Source: a virus
Direction: 5' to 3' (one strand)
IMG/VR virus record: IMGVR_UViG_3300032313_001910
Location: 1-59,939 of that record
DNA: 59,939 bases
Shown here: positions 23,245-31,477 of the stretch, piece after piece
Layout: each line of letters opens with the position of its first letter
Position numbering within the stretch: position 1 is the stretch's first letter
Position numbers and translations under genes: made by a program
Notes under the pieces: generated by a model
What the model was told of the DNA's origin: nothing
What the model saw: only the letters and a program-made list of their open reading frames with translations
Databases searched by the model: none

Positions 23245-24160
23245 TAATAGTAAAAATTGGAATAGGGTTAGGAACATATTTAATGAGCACCACTCACAGC
23301 TTCCTGTTGTTGATGTTATGAATAATTTCTATAGAATTTATTATTCTACTAGGGATGATAAAGGCAGGAGTATTCCAATGTATTTTGATTTATCTAAAGA
23401 TCTTTTAAAATACGAAGGACCGTTTAATGTTGATCTAAAATTAGGAGAGGCTGGTTTTTTTGATTGGTCTGGGATAATGCCTACTAAAATTATAACTCTA
23501 GAATCTGGGGAGAAATATTTGTATTATATAGGATGGTCTAGAAGATTAGATGTTCCATATCATAATAATTTAGGCCTTGCAATAAGTAATGACGGAGGGA
23601 ATACGTGGAATAAATTTTCAAATGGACCTGTATTTCATACATCTTATAAAGAGCCCGGATATATCGGAACTGCCGAAGTGATTAAAGATGAAGGTATATT
23701 TAAAATGTGGTATCTATCGTGTAGGAAATGGATACACAACAACGGGATTATGGAGCCAATATATGACATAAAATATGCAACATCTCTTGATGCTATTAAC
23801 TGGGATCCTTGGGATATTACCTGTATAGAATTACAGAACGAAGAAGGTGGGATTTCTTCTTCTCGTGTAATAATAGACAATGATGGTGTTTATAGAATGT
23901 GGTTTTCTATAAGGGATCGAACTGGATACAGGGAAGATCCTGAAAGATCCTATAGAATCGAAGGAGCTTTCTCTTATGATGGAATAAAATGGGAAAGAAC
24001 TGGCATAGAACTTTTCAGATCTGAATTTGATTCATGGGATAACATAATGGTAGCTTATCCATATATAGTTGAAGAATCTGATAAAAAAATAATGTTTTAT
24101 AATGGAAATGGATTTGGTAAAAGCGGAATCGGATACGCAGTATCTGAAAACCCAGTTTGA
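23234..24160 (+). CDS. Five-bladed beta-propeller protein, glycosidase-like (GH43/GH32 fold)
   Basis: 308 residues without a signal peptide. Repeated blade-like motifs NFYRIYYSTRDD, KYLYYIGWSRR, IFKMWYLSCRKW, VYRMWFSIRDR and KIMFYNGN each follow the 'x-x-M-W/F-Y-S/T' style of five-bladed glycoside hydrolases and related propellers. The conserved acids of known families could not be placed with confidence, so it could be a carbohydrate-binding or sugar-modifying relative. It sits between an acyltransferase and a dioxygenase gene and overlaps the latter by 59 bases. Confidence 0.65.
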   Translation: MYINNSKNWNRVRNIFNEHHSQLPVVDVMNNFYRIYYSTRDDKGRSIPMYFDLSKDLLKYEGPFNVDLKLGEAGFFDWSGIMPTKIITLESGEKYLYYIGWSRRLDVPYHNNLGLAISNDGGNTWNKFSNGPVFHTSYKEPGYIGTAEVIKDEGIFKMWYLSCRKWIHNNGIMEPIYDIKYATSLDAINWDPWDITCIELQNEEGGISSSRVIIDNDGVYRMWFSIRDRTGYREDPERSYRIEGAFSYDGIKWERTGIELFRSEFDSWDNIMVAYPYIVEESDKKIMFYNGNGFGKSGIGYAVSENPV

Positions 24161-24881
24161 AACTCAGGGGATTATTTTAATTAGAAATTTTTTTCCAGTA
24201 GAAAAAATAGAAATTCTAAGAAAAGATGCAGAGAGTGTCTTCGAAAGACAATTTATAAATTCTAATTATTCTGGTGATTTTAGACAAAATATCCAAAAAT
24301 TATTTGAAGAAGACTTTGAAACTTTTGTAAATTGCGGAAAAACTATACAACAAGGATTGTGGAGTCTTTATGAAATGGCAACAGACCAAAAAATAAAAAA
24401 TATACTGTCTAAATTGGGATTAAAAACACCAAATCTTTGTACAAGACCCGTTCTTTTTTTTAATAATAAAAGATTGGCTAAAGACACAGTCTACTACAAA
24501 ACACCCCCACACCAGGATTGGCCTTCTATGCAATCTTCTGACAATTCAGTTGTAATTTGGGTTCCTTTGATCAATGTAAATGCTCAAAATGGATCGGTTA
24601 TTTTTTATCCTAAAACACATCTTCTTGGCCCCCTTGAGTACGAAAAAACTGGAGGGTTTGCTAAAGTAAATATTCCGGAAGGGTATATGAACTCTATTCA
24701 ACCGGAAATGAATATTGGCGATGTCGCTATTTTTTCAACTCTATTAATTCATGAGTCTGGTGAAATAAAAGATGATTCTATAAGATGGTCGTGTCATTTC
24801 AGATATACCGATCTAGATAGCCAAGATTTTATTTCTAGAGGATTTCCTAATCCCTATGAATACAAACCAACATATAAATAA
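24102..24881 (+). CDS. PhyH-family Fe(II)/2-oxoglutarate oxygenase
   Basis: 259 residues. The iron site H137-x-D139 (TPPHQDWPS) and distal H217 (LIHESGE) with R228 for 2-oxoglutarate (SIRWSCHFRY) match the phytanoyl-CoA dioxygenase group, along with VPLINVNAQNGSVIFYPKTH. Relatives hydroxylate small molecules and sugars. The upstream start overlaps the propeller gene by 59 bases; no later ATG leaves the N-terminal strand GIILIRNFF intact, so a non-ATG start nearer 24150 remains possible. The likely target is a sugar in the glycan, by context only. Confidence 0.85.
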   Translation: MEMDLVKAESDTQYLKTQFETQGIILIRNFFPVEKIEILRKDAESVFERQFINSNYSGDFRQNIQKLFEEDFETFVNCGKTIQQGLWSLYEMATDQKIKNILSKLGLKTPNLCTRPVLFFNNKRLAKDTVYYKTPPHQDWPSMQSSDNSVVIWVPLINVNAQNGSVIFYPKTHLLGPLEYEKTGGFAKVNIPEGYMNSIQPEMNIGDVAIFSTLLIHESGEIKDDSIRWSCHFRYTDLDSQDFISRGFPNPYEYKPTYK

Positions 24882-24890
24882 AATCAGATT

Positions 24891-25598
24891 ATGAAATTTG
24901 GAATAGTCATACCAACATACAAAAGAAAAGACGGAAAAACCCCAGAATTGTTAAAAAGGGCTTTAGATTCAATTTTTAATCAAACCCACAAGGATTTTAA
25001 AGTTTTTGTAATAGGGGACAAATACGAAGATTCGTCCGAATTTGAAAATATAGTCAAACCTTATGGAAAAGAAAAAATGTATTCTGAAAATCTCCCCTTT
25101 GCTGCAGAGAGAGACAAGTACACAGATCAAAAAATAATATGGAATTATGGAGGATGTTACGCAAATAACTACGGTATAGAAAAAAGTATATCCGAAGGGT
25201 ACTCCTTTGTGTGTCACCTAGACCACGATGATTGGTGGTACGAAAACCATTTGGAGGAAATAAATAAATGTGTGGAAGAAACTGGGGCATCTTTTGTTTA
25301 TACCTCAGCAACTTATTGTTATCCACATAATTATTTACCTAAACTTGGCGGGAATAAATATAATTCTTCTATACCTGAGCCCTGTAAATTGATACATTCC
25401 TCTACCGCAATGGATTTTTCAAAGATTAATTTAAGACACGAAAACGTGTACGAAAGAGACGGCGTAATTGGACATGCAGGAGACGCAGATTTTTGGGAAA
25501 GGGTCGGAAAATTTATTACAGAAAATAGATTAAAATCTTTTCATATTAATATTATGACCTGTAGACACGACGAGGAAGGATACGAAAAAAATTATTAA
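24891..25598 (+). CDS. Family 2 glycosyltransferase
   Basis: 235 residues. The typical GT2 opening FGIVIPTYKRKDGKTPELL and ALDSIFNQTHKDFKVFVIGD is followed by NNYGIEKSISEGYSFVCHLD and the D111-H-D113-D114-W metal and donor site, then ASFVYTSATY and a G-D-A-D-F-W-E block near the end. It has no membrane segments, so it acts on a soluble or peripheral acceptor. Ten bases follow the PhyH gene; four bases precede the methyltransferase gene. Confidence 0.9.
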   Translation: MKFGIVIPTYKRKDGKTPELLKRALDSIFNQTHKDFKVFVIGDKYEDSSEFENIVKPYGKEKMYSENLPFAAERDKYTDQKIIWNYGGCYANNYGIEKSISEGYSFVCHLDHDDWWYENHLEEINKCVEETGASFVYTSATYCYPHNYLPKLGGNKYNSSIPEPCKLIHSSTAMDFSKINLRHENVYERDGVIGHAGDADFWERVGKFITENRLKSFHINIMTCRHDEEGYEKNY

Positions 25599-25601
25599 AC
25601 T

Positions 25602-26231
25602 ATGTTTAAAATAACAAAAAAATCCCTGGAAGTAAACAAGGAAATTTCAGAAAAAATGGAAGAAAAAACTTTCCATTTTCACACTCATATACTTTATGAC
25701 ATAAGAACCTCTATCGGAAAAGCATCTGCTGTAAAATATCTTGAGATAGGTGCATATGCTGGTGGATCAGCAAGTTTGATGTGCTCACATCCGTATCAAA
25801 CAAATTGTTTTTCTATAGACCTTTCTTATCCTATCGATCAAGGGGTTGTAGAGAGGAACGTAAATAAGTTTAAGAGAGAAAATAATTCTTTTAAATATAT
25901 AAAAGGAAACTCCCAATCTAGTGAAATTGTAAATTTTGTCAAAGAAAAAGTTGGAATGATAGATATCCTTTTTATAGATGGAGATCATTCTAAAGGAGGA
26001 GTTATTACAGATTACTTAAACTATTCGCCTCTAGTTAGAAAAGGAGGATATTTAATTTTTGATGATTATCTAGATTCTTTGCATAGTCCAGAAGTTAAAG
26101 TGGTAGTAGATGAAATGCTACAATCTGGAGAATTTAAAAATTATGATATTATAGGATCTTTAAAATATGATATTTTGTATGATTTTAGTGATATGGAGAG
26201 TAGTAATTTATTTATATTGAAGAAGAAATGA
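25602..26231 (+). CDS. Class I SAM-dependent methyltransferase
   Basis: 209 residues. Motif I is YLEIGAYAGGSASLM (46-60), followed by an acidic strand end in CFSIDLSYP and by MIDILFIDGDHSKGGVITDY and GGYLIFDDYLD, the Methyltransf_24-like order of sugar or small-molecule methyltransferases. It is related in style to the enzyme at 29458. The stop overlaps the next start (ATGA). The substrate is unknown; a sugar hydroxyl is likely from the surroundings. Confidence 0.85.
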   Translation: MFKITKKSLEVNKEISEKMEEKTFHFHTHILYDIRTSIGKASAVKYLEIGAYAGGSASLMCSHPYQTNCFSIDLSYPIDQGVVERNVNKFKRENNSFKYIKGNSQSSEIVNFVKEKVGMIDILFIDGDHSKGGVITDYLNYSPLVRKGGYLIFDDYLDSLHSPEVKVVVDEMLQSGEFKNYDIIGSLKYDILYDFSDMESSNLFILKKK

Positions 26232-27175
26232 AGAGTAAAGTCCTAATACTTGGATCAACCGGACTGGTAGGTTCTAATCTCTTGAAAAAATATGGAGAGA
26301 AATATCCAGGATCTAATATTTTTTCACCAAGAAGCTTTGAGGTTAATCTTTGTGATTGGAGAAAAACCACAGAATATATTTTTTCCATTAAGCCAGATTT
26401 GGTATTTCTTTGTGCAGCTAAGGTTGGCGGAATTAAAGCCAACAACGACTATAAGGCAGATTTTATCACAGAGAATCTTAAGATCCAAACCAATGTGATA
26501 GAAGCTTGTCATCTTTCTGGTGTTAAGAAGCTAGTTTTTTTAGGATCGTCTTGTATTTACCCAAAGGAGTGTCCACAACCAATTAAAGAGGAATACCTTT
26601 TAACTGGTCCATTAGAACTGACCAATGATGCTTATGCTGTTGCTAAAATAGCAGGAATCAAAATGTGTCAATCCTATAATCAACAGTACGGAAGCGATTT
26701 TATTTCAGTTATGCCTTCTAATCTTTATGGTCCAGGAGACAATTTTGATCTAAATAGTAGTCACGTGCTTCCTGCACTAATCAGAAAATTTCACGAGGCC
26801 AAAATTTTAGGATCTTCTTCAGTTGAGATCTGGGGAACAGGAAGACCAAGAAGAGAATTCTTGCATGTTGAAGATTTAGCAGAAGCATTAATTTTTCTTT
26901 CTGAAAATTACACTGGGCCAGAGATCATTAATGTCGGAACAGGTGAGGATCTGACGATTTTAGAATTGGCAAAGATGATCAAATCTGTAGTTAATTATAA
27001 AGGAGAGATCGTTTTTAATTCCTCTTATCCAGACGGTACAATGAGAAAGGTATTAGACGTTTCAAAGATTGAAAATATGGGCTGGTCCCCAAAAATTTCT
27101 CTCCGAGAAGGAATTAAAACCACTTATGAGTTCTATAAAGAGAGATATGAAAATAGCAATAATTACAGGAATTAA
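26228..27175 (+). CDS. fcl: GDP-L-fucose synthase (GDP-4-keto-6-deoxymannose epimerase/reductase)
   Basis: 315 residues, the usual length for the family. NADP-binding G9-x-x-G-x-x-G (LGSTGLVGSN), then FLCAAKVGGIKAN, GSSCIYPKECPQPI with catalytic Ser107/Cys109 neighbourhood, and Y136-x-x-x-K140 (AYAVAKIAGIKMC) followed by MPSNLYGPGDNFDLNSSHVLPAL are all characteristic of this enzyme (WcaG/Fcl). It converts GDP-4-keto-6-deoxy-D-mannose to GDP-L-fucose. The next gene encodes the preceding step, and a GT10 fucosyltransferase-like gene is at 17729. It overlaps the dehydratase gene by 29 bases. Confidence 0.93.
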   Translation: MKSKVLILGSTGLVGSNLLKKYGEKYPGSNIFSPRSFEVNLCDWRKTTEYIFSIKPDLVFLCAAKVGGIKANNDYKADFITENLKIQTNVIEACHLSGVKKLVFLGSSCIYPKECPQPIKEEYLLTGPLELTNDAYAVAKIAGIKMCQSYNQQYGSDFISVMPSNLYGPGDNFDLNSSHVLPALIRKFHEAKILGSSSVEIWGTGRPRREFLHVEDLAEALIFLSENYTGPEIINVGTGEDLTILELAKMIKSVVNYKGEIVFNSSYPDGTMRKVLDVSKIENMGWSPKISLREGIKTTYEFYKERYENSNNYRN

Positions 27176-28166
27176 TGGACAAGACGGCAGCTATTTAGCC
27201 GAGCTTCTCTTAGAAAAGGGGTACGAGGTACACGGAACTATAAGAAGAACCTCCTCCTTTAATACCAAAAGAATTGATCACCTAAGGGAACATCCTAGGT
27301 TTAAATGGCATTATGCTGATATCACAGACCCTGTTTCTATTAGTAACCTGGTTTCTGATCTTCAGCCCGACGAATTTTACAATTTAGCTGCACAGAGTCA
27401 CGTCAAGATCTCTTTTGAAATACCTTATTATACTGGTCAAGTGGATGCTATTGGCACATTAAATGTCCTAGAAGCAATTAGAACACATTCTCCGAAAACC
27501 AAACTCTATCAAGCATCTACCTCAGAGCTTTATGGTAAAGTACAAGAAATTCCACAGAATGAGAAAACTCCTTTTTATCCAAGATCTCCATATGGGGTTG
27601 CTAAGCTTTATGGATTTTGGATAATTAAAAACTATAGAGAAGCATATAATCTGTTTGCTTGTAACGGTATTCTTTTCAATCATACATCTCCAAGAAGGGG
27701 TGAGAATTTTGTTGAGAAGAAGATAGTAGATTCACTAGTTGATATTATTTACAACAAGAAGATAAAATCGTTTTCTTTAGGTAACCTCAACTCTCAGAGA
27801 GATATTGGACACGCCAAAGAATACGTTGAAGGAATGTGGAGGATACTTCAACAGGAAACCCCTGATGACTTTGTTCTTTCTACTGGAATTACCTATACTA
27901 TTAGATCTATTGTTGAAATGACTGCTTCTATTTTAGGTGTACATATAGTATGGGATGGTGAAGGATTAAACGAGGTGGGAAAAAATAAAGAAACAGGGGA
28001 AGTTATTGTTACGATTGATGAAAAATATTTTAGACCCTCAGAGGTTGATCTATTAATGGGGGATCCAGAAAAAGCTGAGTCTATATTAGGATGGAAAGCT
28101 AATATGGGACTTCATGAGATATTGGATGAGATGGTTAGATCTAAAATAAGTGAAAATGTACATTGA
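27147..28166 (+). CDS. gmd: GDP-mannose 4,6-dehydratase
   Basis: 339 residues from the ATG at 27147; a longer frame from 27069 adds an N-terminus lying inside the preceding gene and is unlikely. ITGINGQDGSYLAELLLEKG and HGTIRRTSSFNTKRIDHL are the family hallmark; the catalytic region has ASTSELYGKVQEIPQ and Y149-x-x-x-K153 (RSPYGVAKLYGFW), with LFNHTSPRRGENFV later. It turns GDP-mannose into GDP-4-keto-6-deoxymannose, the substrate of the enzyme at 26228. GDP-mannose itself must come from the host. The last 11 bases overlap the isomerase gene. Confidence 0.95.
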   Translation: MKIAIITGINGQDGSYLAELLLEKGYEVHGTIRRTSSFNTKRIDHLREHPRFKWHYADITDPVSISNLVSDLQPDEFYNLAAQSHVKISFEIPYYTGQVDAIGTLNVLEAIRTHSPKTKLYQASTSELYGKVQEIPQNEKTPFYPRSPYGVAKLYGFWIIKNYREAYNLFACNGILFNHTSPRRGENFVEKKIVDSLVDIIYNKKIKSFSLGNLNSQRDIGHAKEYVEGMWRILQQETPDDFVLSTGITYTIRSIVEMTASILGVHIVWDGEGLNEVGKNKETGEVIVTIDEKYFRPSEVDLLMGDPEKAESILGWKANMGLHEILDEMVRSKISENVH

Positions 28167-28734
28167 GTTACTTCTTAAAGAGATACACTATATTTCTAAA
28201 ATTCCATTAGATAAGATTGAATTTTTCGTAGAGCTTTTGCATTCGGTCATTTCTAAAAATAGCAGAATAATTTGTTCTGGTATGGGAAAAGCCGGTCAGA
28301 TAGCACACACATTTTCCACTACGTTAAGCTCTACCGGTACACCTTCTTACTTTTTACATCCATCAGAATCACAGCATGGGGATCTAGGTATTATCTGTCC
28401 AGATGATATTCTTATAGTATTTTCAAATTCGGGAAAAACTAGAGAGGTGCTAGAATTGATTAATTTATCTAAAAATCTTCATCCTGATTTAAGAATACTT
28501 TGTATATTTGGAGAATCTAACGATGAGGTAGAGTCTAAAACTTCTTTGGTTCTACAATTTGGTCCAGTTGAAGAAATATGCCCTTTGGGATTAACACCAA
28601 CAACCTCAACAACTTGTATGTCTGTTATATGTGATTTGATAGTTGTTGGTCTAATGAATAAAAGTAATTTTACTAAAGAAGAATATGCAAAAAGACACCA
28701 TGGTGGATATTTGGGGGAAAAATCGAAATCATAA
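28156..28734 (+). CDS. kdsD: SIS-domain sugar-phosphate isomerase, KdsD-like (arabinose-5-phosphate isomerase)
   Basis: 192 residues from the ATG at 28156 (a GTG two codons earlier is also possible). IICSGMGKAGQIAHTFSTTL, STGTPSYFLHPSESQHGDLG, FSNSGKTREVLELI, EICPLGLTPTTSTTCMSVIC and EYAKRHHGGYLGEK follow KdsD/GutQ closely, including the Lys, Glu, His and His positions used for catalysis. The two C-terminal CBS domains of E. coli KdsD are absent, a short form known in other bacteria. It converts ribulose-5-phosphate to arabinose-5-phosphate, the first step to Kdo, hinting at an LPS-like sugar. Confidence 0.9.
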   Translation: MYIELLLKEIHYISKIPLDKIEFFVELLHSVISKNSRIICSGMGKAGQIAHTFSTTLSSTGTPSYFLHPSESQHGDLGIICPDDILIVFSNSGKTREVLELINLSKNLHPDLRILCIFGESNDEVESKTSLVLQFGPVEEICPLGLTPTTSTTCMSVICDLIVVGLMNKSNFTKEEYAKRHHGGYLGEKSKS

Positions 28735-28741
28735 AGAGAAT

Positions 28742-29461
28742 ATGTCACAGTCGCCAAAAGCTGATATTGTTATTATAAGCTATTCCAAAGATGAATTCTG
28801 TCGAAAGACAACAGAGGAATGTTTAAGGTCTTTACTCCTTTCTGAAAAGGATTCGGAAACCCTTTTTAATGTGATCGTGATAGAATCACAAGAAGGTGTT
28901 TCGTGGGCCGAAATTTTTCCAAACGTTAAAACACATTTTGCACCCCTTCCATATGGTTATCACAAATTCTTAAACTATGGGAGAAAAAAAGGAGTCTCTG
29001 AATGGGTAGCTTTATGTAATAATGATCTTTTATTTTCCCCACGGTGGTTCACAAAAATACTAAAGGCCAGTGAGGAAAACCCAGATTGTCTTTCCTTTTC
29101 CCCCCTTTGTCCATTAACACAGACACAATACGGGATTAATCCGAATACGGGCTTTCATAAAGGACACGGGATAAGAAGAGAAATTTCCGGTTGGTGCATA
29201 GTACAAAAGAGAGAGATCTATGATAAGATAGGAGACCTTGATGAAAGATTTTTCCATTGGTTCTGTGATAATGACTATGCTATGACCTTACAATCATTAG
29301 ATCTCGAACATATTCTTGTGAGCGAGTCTATCGTGTTACATCACGAAAAAAACATAGGAAAAACAACAGAAAGGGTGGTGGAAACAAAAGAGGAAATGGA
29401 TAAATTAACTACTGGATCACAGCCAATCTTTCAAGAAAAATGGAAAAATTATTTAAAATGA
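28742..29461 (+). CDS. Family 2-like glycosyltransferase
   Basis: 239 residues from the ATG at 28742; an in-frame ATG at 28685 lies within the isomerase gene. ADIVIISYSKDEFCRKTTEE resembles a GT2 opening, then VALCNNDLLFSPRWFTKIL carries N93-N-D95 as the DxD-equivalent. GHGIRREISGWCIVQKREIY and GDLDERFFHWFCDNDYAM match the acceptor-side 'G...W...D-E-x-F...D-N-D' pattern of family 2 enzymes. The stop overlaps the next start (ATGA). Confidence 0.85.
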   Translation: MSQSPKADIVIISYSKDEFCRKTTEECLRSLLLSEKDSETLFNVIVIESQEGVSWAEIFPNVKTHFAPLPYGYHKFLNYGRKKGVSEWVALCNNDLLFSPRWFTKILKASEENPDCLSFSPLCPLTQTQYGINPNTGFHKGHGIRREISGWCIVQKREIYDKIGDLDERFFHWFCDNDYAMTLQSLDLEHILVSESIVLHHEKNIGKTTERVVETKEEMDKLTTGSQPIFQEKWKNYLK

Positions 29462-30081
29462 AAAGATACGATATTATTAACAAAATTATAGTCTCTAAGG
29501 GTTATAAAAATTATTTAGAGATAGGGGTCAGGGGCGGAGAATGTTTTCAGAAGATTGCCTGTGAAAATAAATTAGGAGTGGACCCAGTAAAGATTAGCGA
29601 ATCTACAACTCATGAAATGTCTTCTGATGATTTTTTTGCTTCTCTAAACGAAGACACTAAATTTGATTGTGTTTTTATAGATGGGTTACACCTAGATGAA
29701 CAGGTCTATCGGGACATAGAAAACTCTTTAAAATTTTTAAGTGAGGATGGGGTTATTTTACTACACGATTGTAATCCTCCTACAAAATTTCATGCAGGAG
29801 AGACTCCTGTATATGGCCCGCCAGCTAATGGTGACTGGAACGGGACGGTTTATTTAGCCCTGATAAAATTAAGGCTTTATAAGGCAGATCTTTGTCTAAC
29901 CACCATAGATACAGATTGGGGAGTAGGTATAATTAGGAAATCTCCCTCGGAAACACTTGATGTTTTTCCGAACGATGCTCTTAATTGGGATTTCTTCAAA
30001 GAAAATAAAAAACAAATTCTTAATCTTATCGCCGTAGAAGAATTCGACCGAGATTTTAATTTTATATTGGGATTGAAATAA
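29458..30081 (+). CDS. Class I SAM-dependent methyltransferase
   Basis: 207 residues from the ATG at 29458, chosen because it makes a 4-base ATGA overlap with the preceding stop; an in-frame ATG at 29440 would give a 22-base overlap. Motif I is NYLEIGVRGGECF (18-30), followed by KFDCVFIDGLHLDEQVYRDI and DGVILLHDCNPPT, typical of Methyltransf_24-like enzymes of sugar clusters. It is the last gene of the glycan cluster; the next gene has its own TATAAATA promoter-like element. Substrate unknown. Confidence 0.83.
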   Translation: MKRYDIINKIIVSKGYKNYLEIGVRGGECFQKIACENKLGVDPVKISESTTHEMSSDDFFASLNEDTKFDCVFIDGLHLDEQVYRDIENSLKFLSEDGVILLHDCNPPTKFHAGETPVYGPPANGDWNGTVYLALIKLRLYKADLCLTTIDTDWGVGIIRKSPSETLDVFPNDALNWDFFKENKKQILNLIAVEEFDRDFNFILGLK

Positions 30082-30096
30082 TTTCTACTTTTTATC

Positions 30097-30104
30097 TATA
30101 AATA
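30097..30104 (+). promoter_or_regulatory. Candidate late promoter TATAAATA
   Basis: An exact copy of the T4 late-promoter core TATAAATA ends six bases before the ATG at 30111, in the 29-base gap after the glycan cluster. Confidence 0.5.
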
Positions 30105-30110
30105 TAAATT

Positions 30111-30362
30111 ATGATCACAAAAGGACAAAAAATAATATGCTCTAATCCTAAAGGAACTTCTGCGGTGGAATTAAAGTTTCACAGTGATCCAGTTTTGGAT
30201 AATATAGTGATTGTAAATAGCCTTAAGAGTAAAAAATACAATGACACGTGGATAATACGAGAAGATATAGAGTCGTGGATTTCTAAACTTAGACAGGAAG
30301 GCTACACAGAAATAAAAATAGAAGAAGATGTGGAACCTTCTCAGAAAAATAAGAAGAAATAA
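30111..30362 (+). CDS. Hypothetical small protein
   Basis: 83 residues, near neutral with a Lys-rich end (QKNKKK). It looks like a small alpha/beta domain (ELKFHSDPVLDNIVIVNSL, DTWIIREDIESWISKLRQEG). No family is recognised. It leads the short block between the glycan cluster and the tail module and is followed, four bases after its stop, by the next gene. Confidence 0.6.
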   Translation: MITKGQKIICSNPKGTSAVELKFHSDPVLDNIVIVNSLKSKKYNDTWIIREDIESWISKLRQEGYTEIKIEEDVEPSQKNKKK

Positions 30363-30366
30363 AAAA

Positions 30367-30972
30367 ATGGATAATTTTCAAACCGAAATAGATTTAGAAC
30401 AACTCGATTCGGAATTAAAATATTTCGTATACAAGTGGACTAAAGGAGAAAACTCAGGCACTGTTTGTGAATATGATAAGGTTTTTAAAGAACCCACAAC
30501 AGGAACGATCTGGATTAATTTTAAAGACGGATCTAGGATAAATTACATTCTTTTAGATGAATTTATGCTTAGGCTGGAACCTTCCCAGTTGCAACAAAAT
30601 AAGGCTTTGCCCGCATCTCCTGTTTATAATACTCCTACAAGTCCCGGTAGAAACGTCATGTTATCGGAAGAAACGAGATCCATTCAATATACGGAATCTA
30701 ATCCCATTGTTTCCCTACTGGAAAAGCAAAAACCAAACTGGATAGAAGTTGGGATAAAATTAAAGCTTAATCTTCCAACTAAAAGCTTGTATAGTGTCCT
30801 TAGCGGTTCTTTTGATGACGCAGAAGAGGAAATTATAGAGTTTGTTGTTAAAGATCTTGATATTGAGTTGGTTAAGCAGAGCTTGCGTAATCAAATTAAA
30901 GAGATATATAAGGGTGATGGAACCATTAGAAAAACGAGAGGAAACATCTCTACACAAGAAGAAGAATATTGA
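30367..30972 (+). CDS. Hypothetical protein
   Basis: 201 residues from the ATG at 30367; an upstream ATG at 30328 lies in the preceding gene. The N-terminal ~75 look like a small beta-barrel (FVYKWTKGENSGTVCEYDKV, GTIWINFKDGSRINYILLDEF). A Pro/Ser/Thr linker follows and then a helical C-terminus (ELVKQSLRNQIKEIYKGDG). No catalytic motif or family recognised. The Nudix gene starts 56 bases before its end. It may be a structural or regulatory protein; unknown. Confidence 0.6.
   Translation: MDNFQTEIDLEQLDSELKYFVYKWTKGENSGTVCEYDKVFKEPTTGTIWINFKDGSRINYILLDEFMLRLEPSQLQQNKALPASPVYNTPTSPGRNVMLSEETRSIQYTESNPIVSLLEKQKPNWIEVGIKLKLNLPTKSLYSVLSGSFDDAEEEIIEFVVKDLDIELVKQSLRNQIKEIYKGDGTIRKTRGNISTQEEEY
30903..30911 (+). 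promoter_or_regulatory. Candidate late promoter GATATATAA inside a coding region
   Basis: GATATATAAGGGTG precedes the ATG at 30917 with a 5-base gap after the motif; the GGG also gives a weak Shine-Dalgarno. It lies within the end of the upstream gene, supporting 30917 as the true start of the Nudix gene. Confidence 0.45.
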
Positions 30973-31477
30973 GGTTGTTGAAATCGACAACAGACTATTC
31001 GTTAAGCAAATTAATCCAGGAGTTATTATTCTTCCGTATACCCAAGATGATGAAAAAATTCCTATTGAGATAGGAATATTGAACGAGATTTCAGATTCTA
31101 GAGCAGGAGGCATGACAAAAACATTAATTACTGGAACCCCTGATGATGACGACGATAACATTTTTCAGACTGCGGTTAGAGAATTAAAAGAAGAATCTGG
31201 GTTCGAAGTAACTGATCTTAAAAGATGGAAGTTCTTGGGAACTATTTATACTTCTAAATTAGTTGTTAATCCTAATCCATGTTTTGCAGTTAATATCACT
31301 TCGCTTGTTGCAAACGAAAAAGAAACAGACGGGTCACAAGACGAAGAAGATTCAAAATTTGAACTGATAAGTGTTTCTGAAGCATTAGAAATAGACGATG
31401 CTTTAGTTTCTGCTCTTTTCATTAAATGTTTCAAAGATTTATTTATCAAAAAAACAGAACAAAATGAGATTGCCTAA
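30917..31477 (+). CDS. Nudix hydrolase
   Basis: 186 residues from the ATG at 30917; the frame also opens at 30842, inside the previous gene, but the motif and GGG before 30917 support the later start. The Nudix box spans G73-T-P-D-D-D-D-D-N... R88-E-L-K-E-E-S-G-F, matching G-x5-E-x7-R-E-U-x-E-E-x-G-U except that Asp replaces the first Glu. Such enzymes cleave nucleoside diphosphates linked to another group (nucleotide sugars, dinucleotides, capped RNA). The substrate cannot be read from sequence; ADP-ribose or nucleotide-sugar removal are options. Its end overlaps the next gene by 14 bases. Confidence 0.88.
   Translation: MEPLEKREETSLHKKKNIEVVEIDNRLFVKQINPGVIILPYTQDDEKIPIEIGILNEISDSRAGGMTKTLITGTPDDDDDNIFQTAVRELKEESGFEVTDLKRWKFLGTIYTSKLVVNPNPCFAVNITSLVANEKETDGSQDEEDSKFELISVSEALEIDDALVSALFIKCFKDLFIKKTEQNEIA

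Noticed and set aside
27069-27146. N-terminal extension of the GDP-mannose dehydratase
   Set aside because: These bases code for the end of the fucose synthase, and the family N-terminus starts exactly at MKIAIITGINGQDG (27147).
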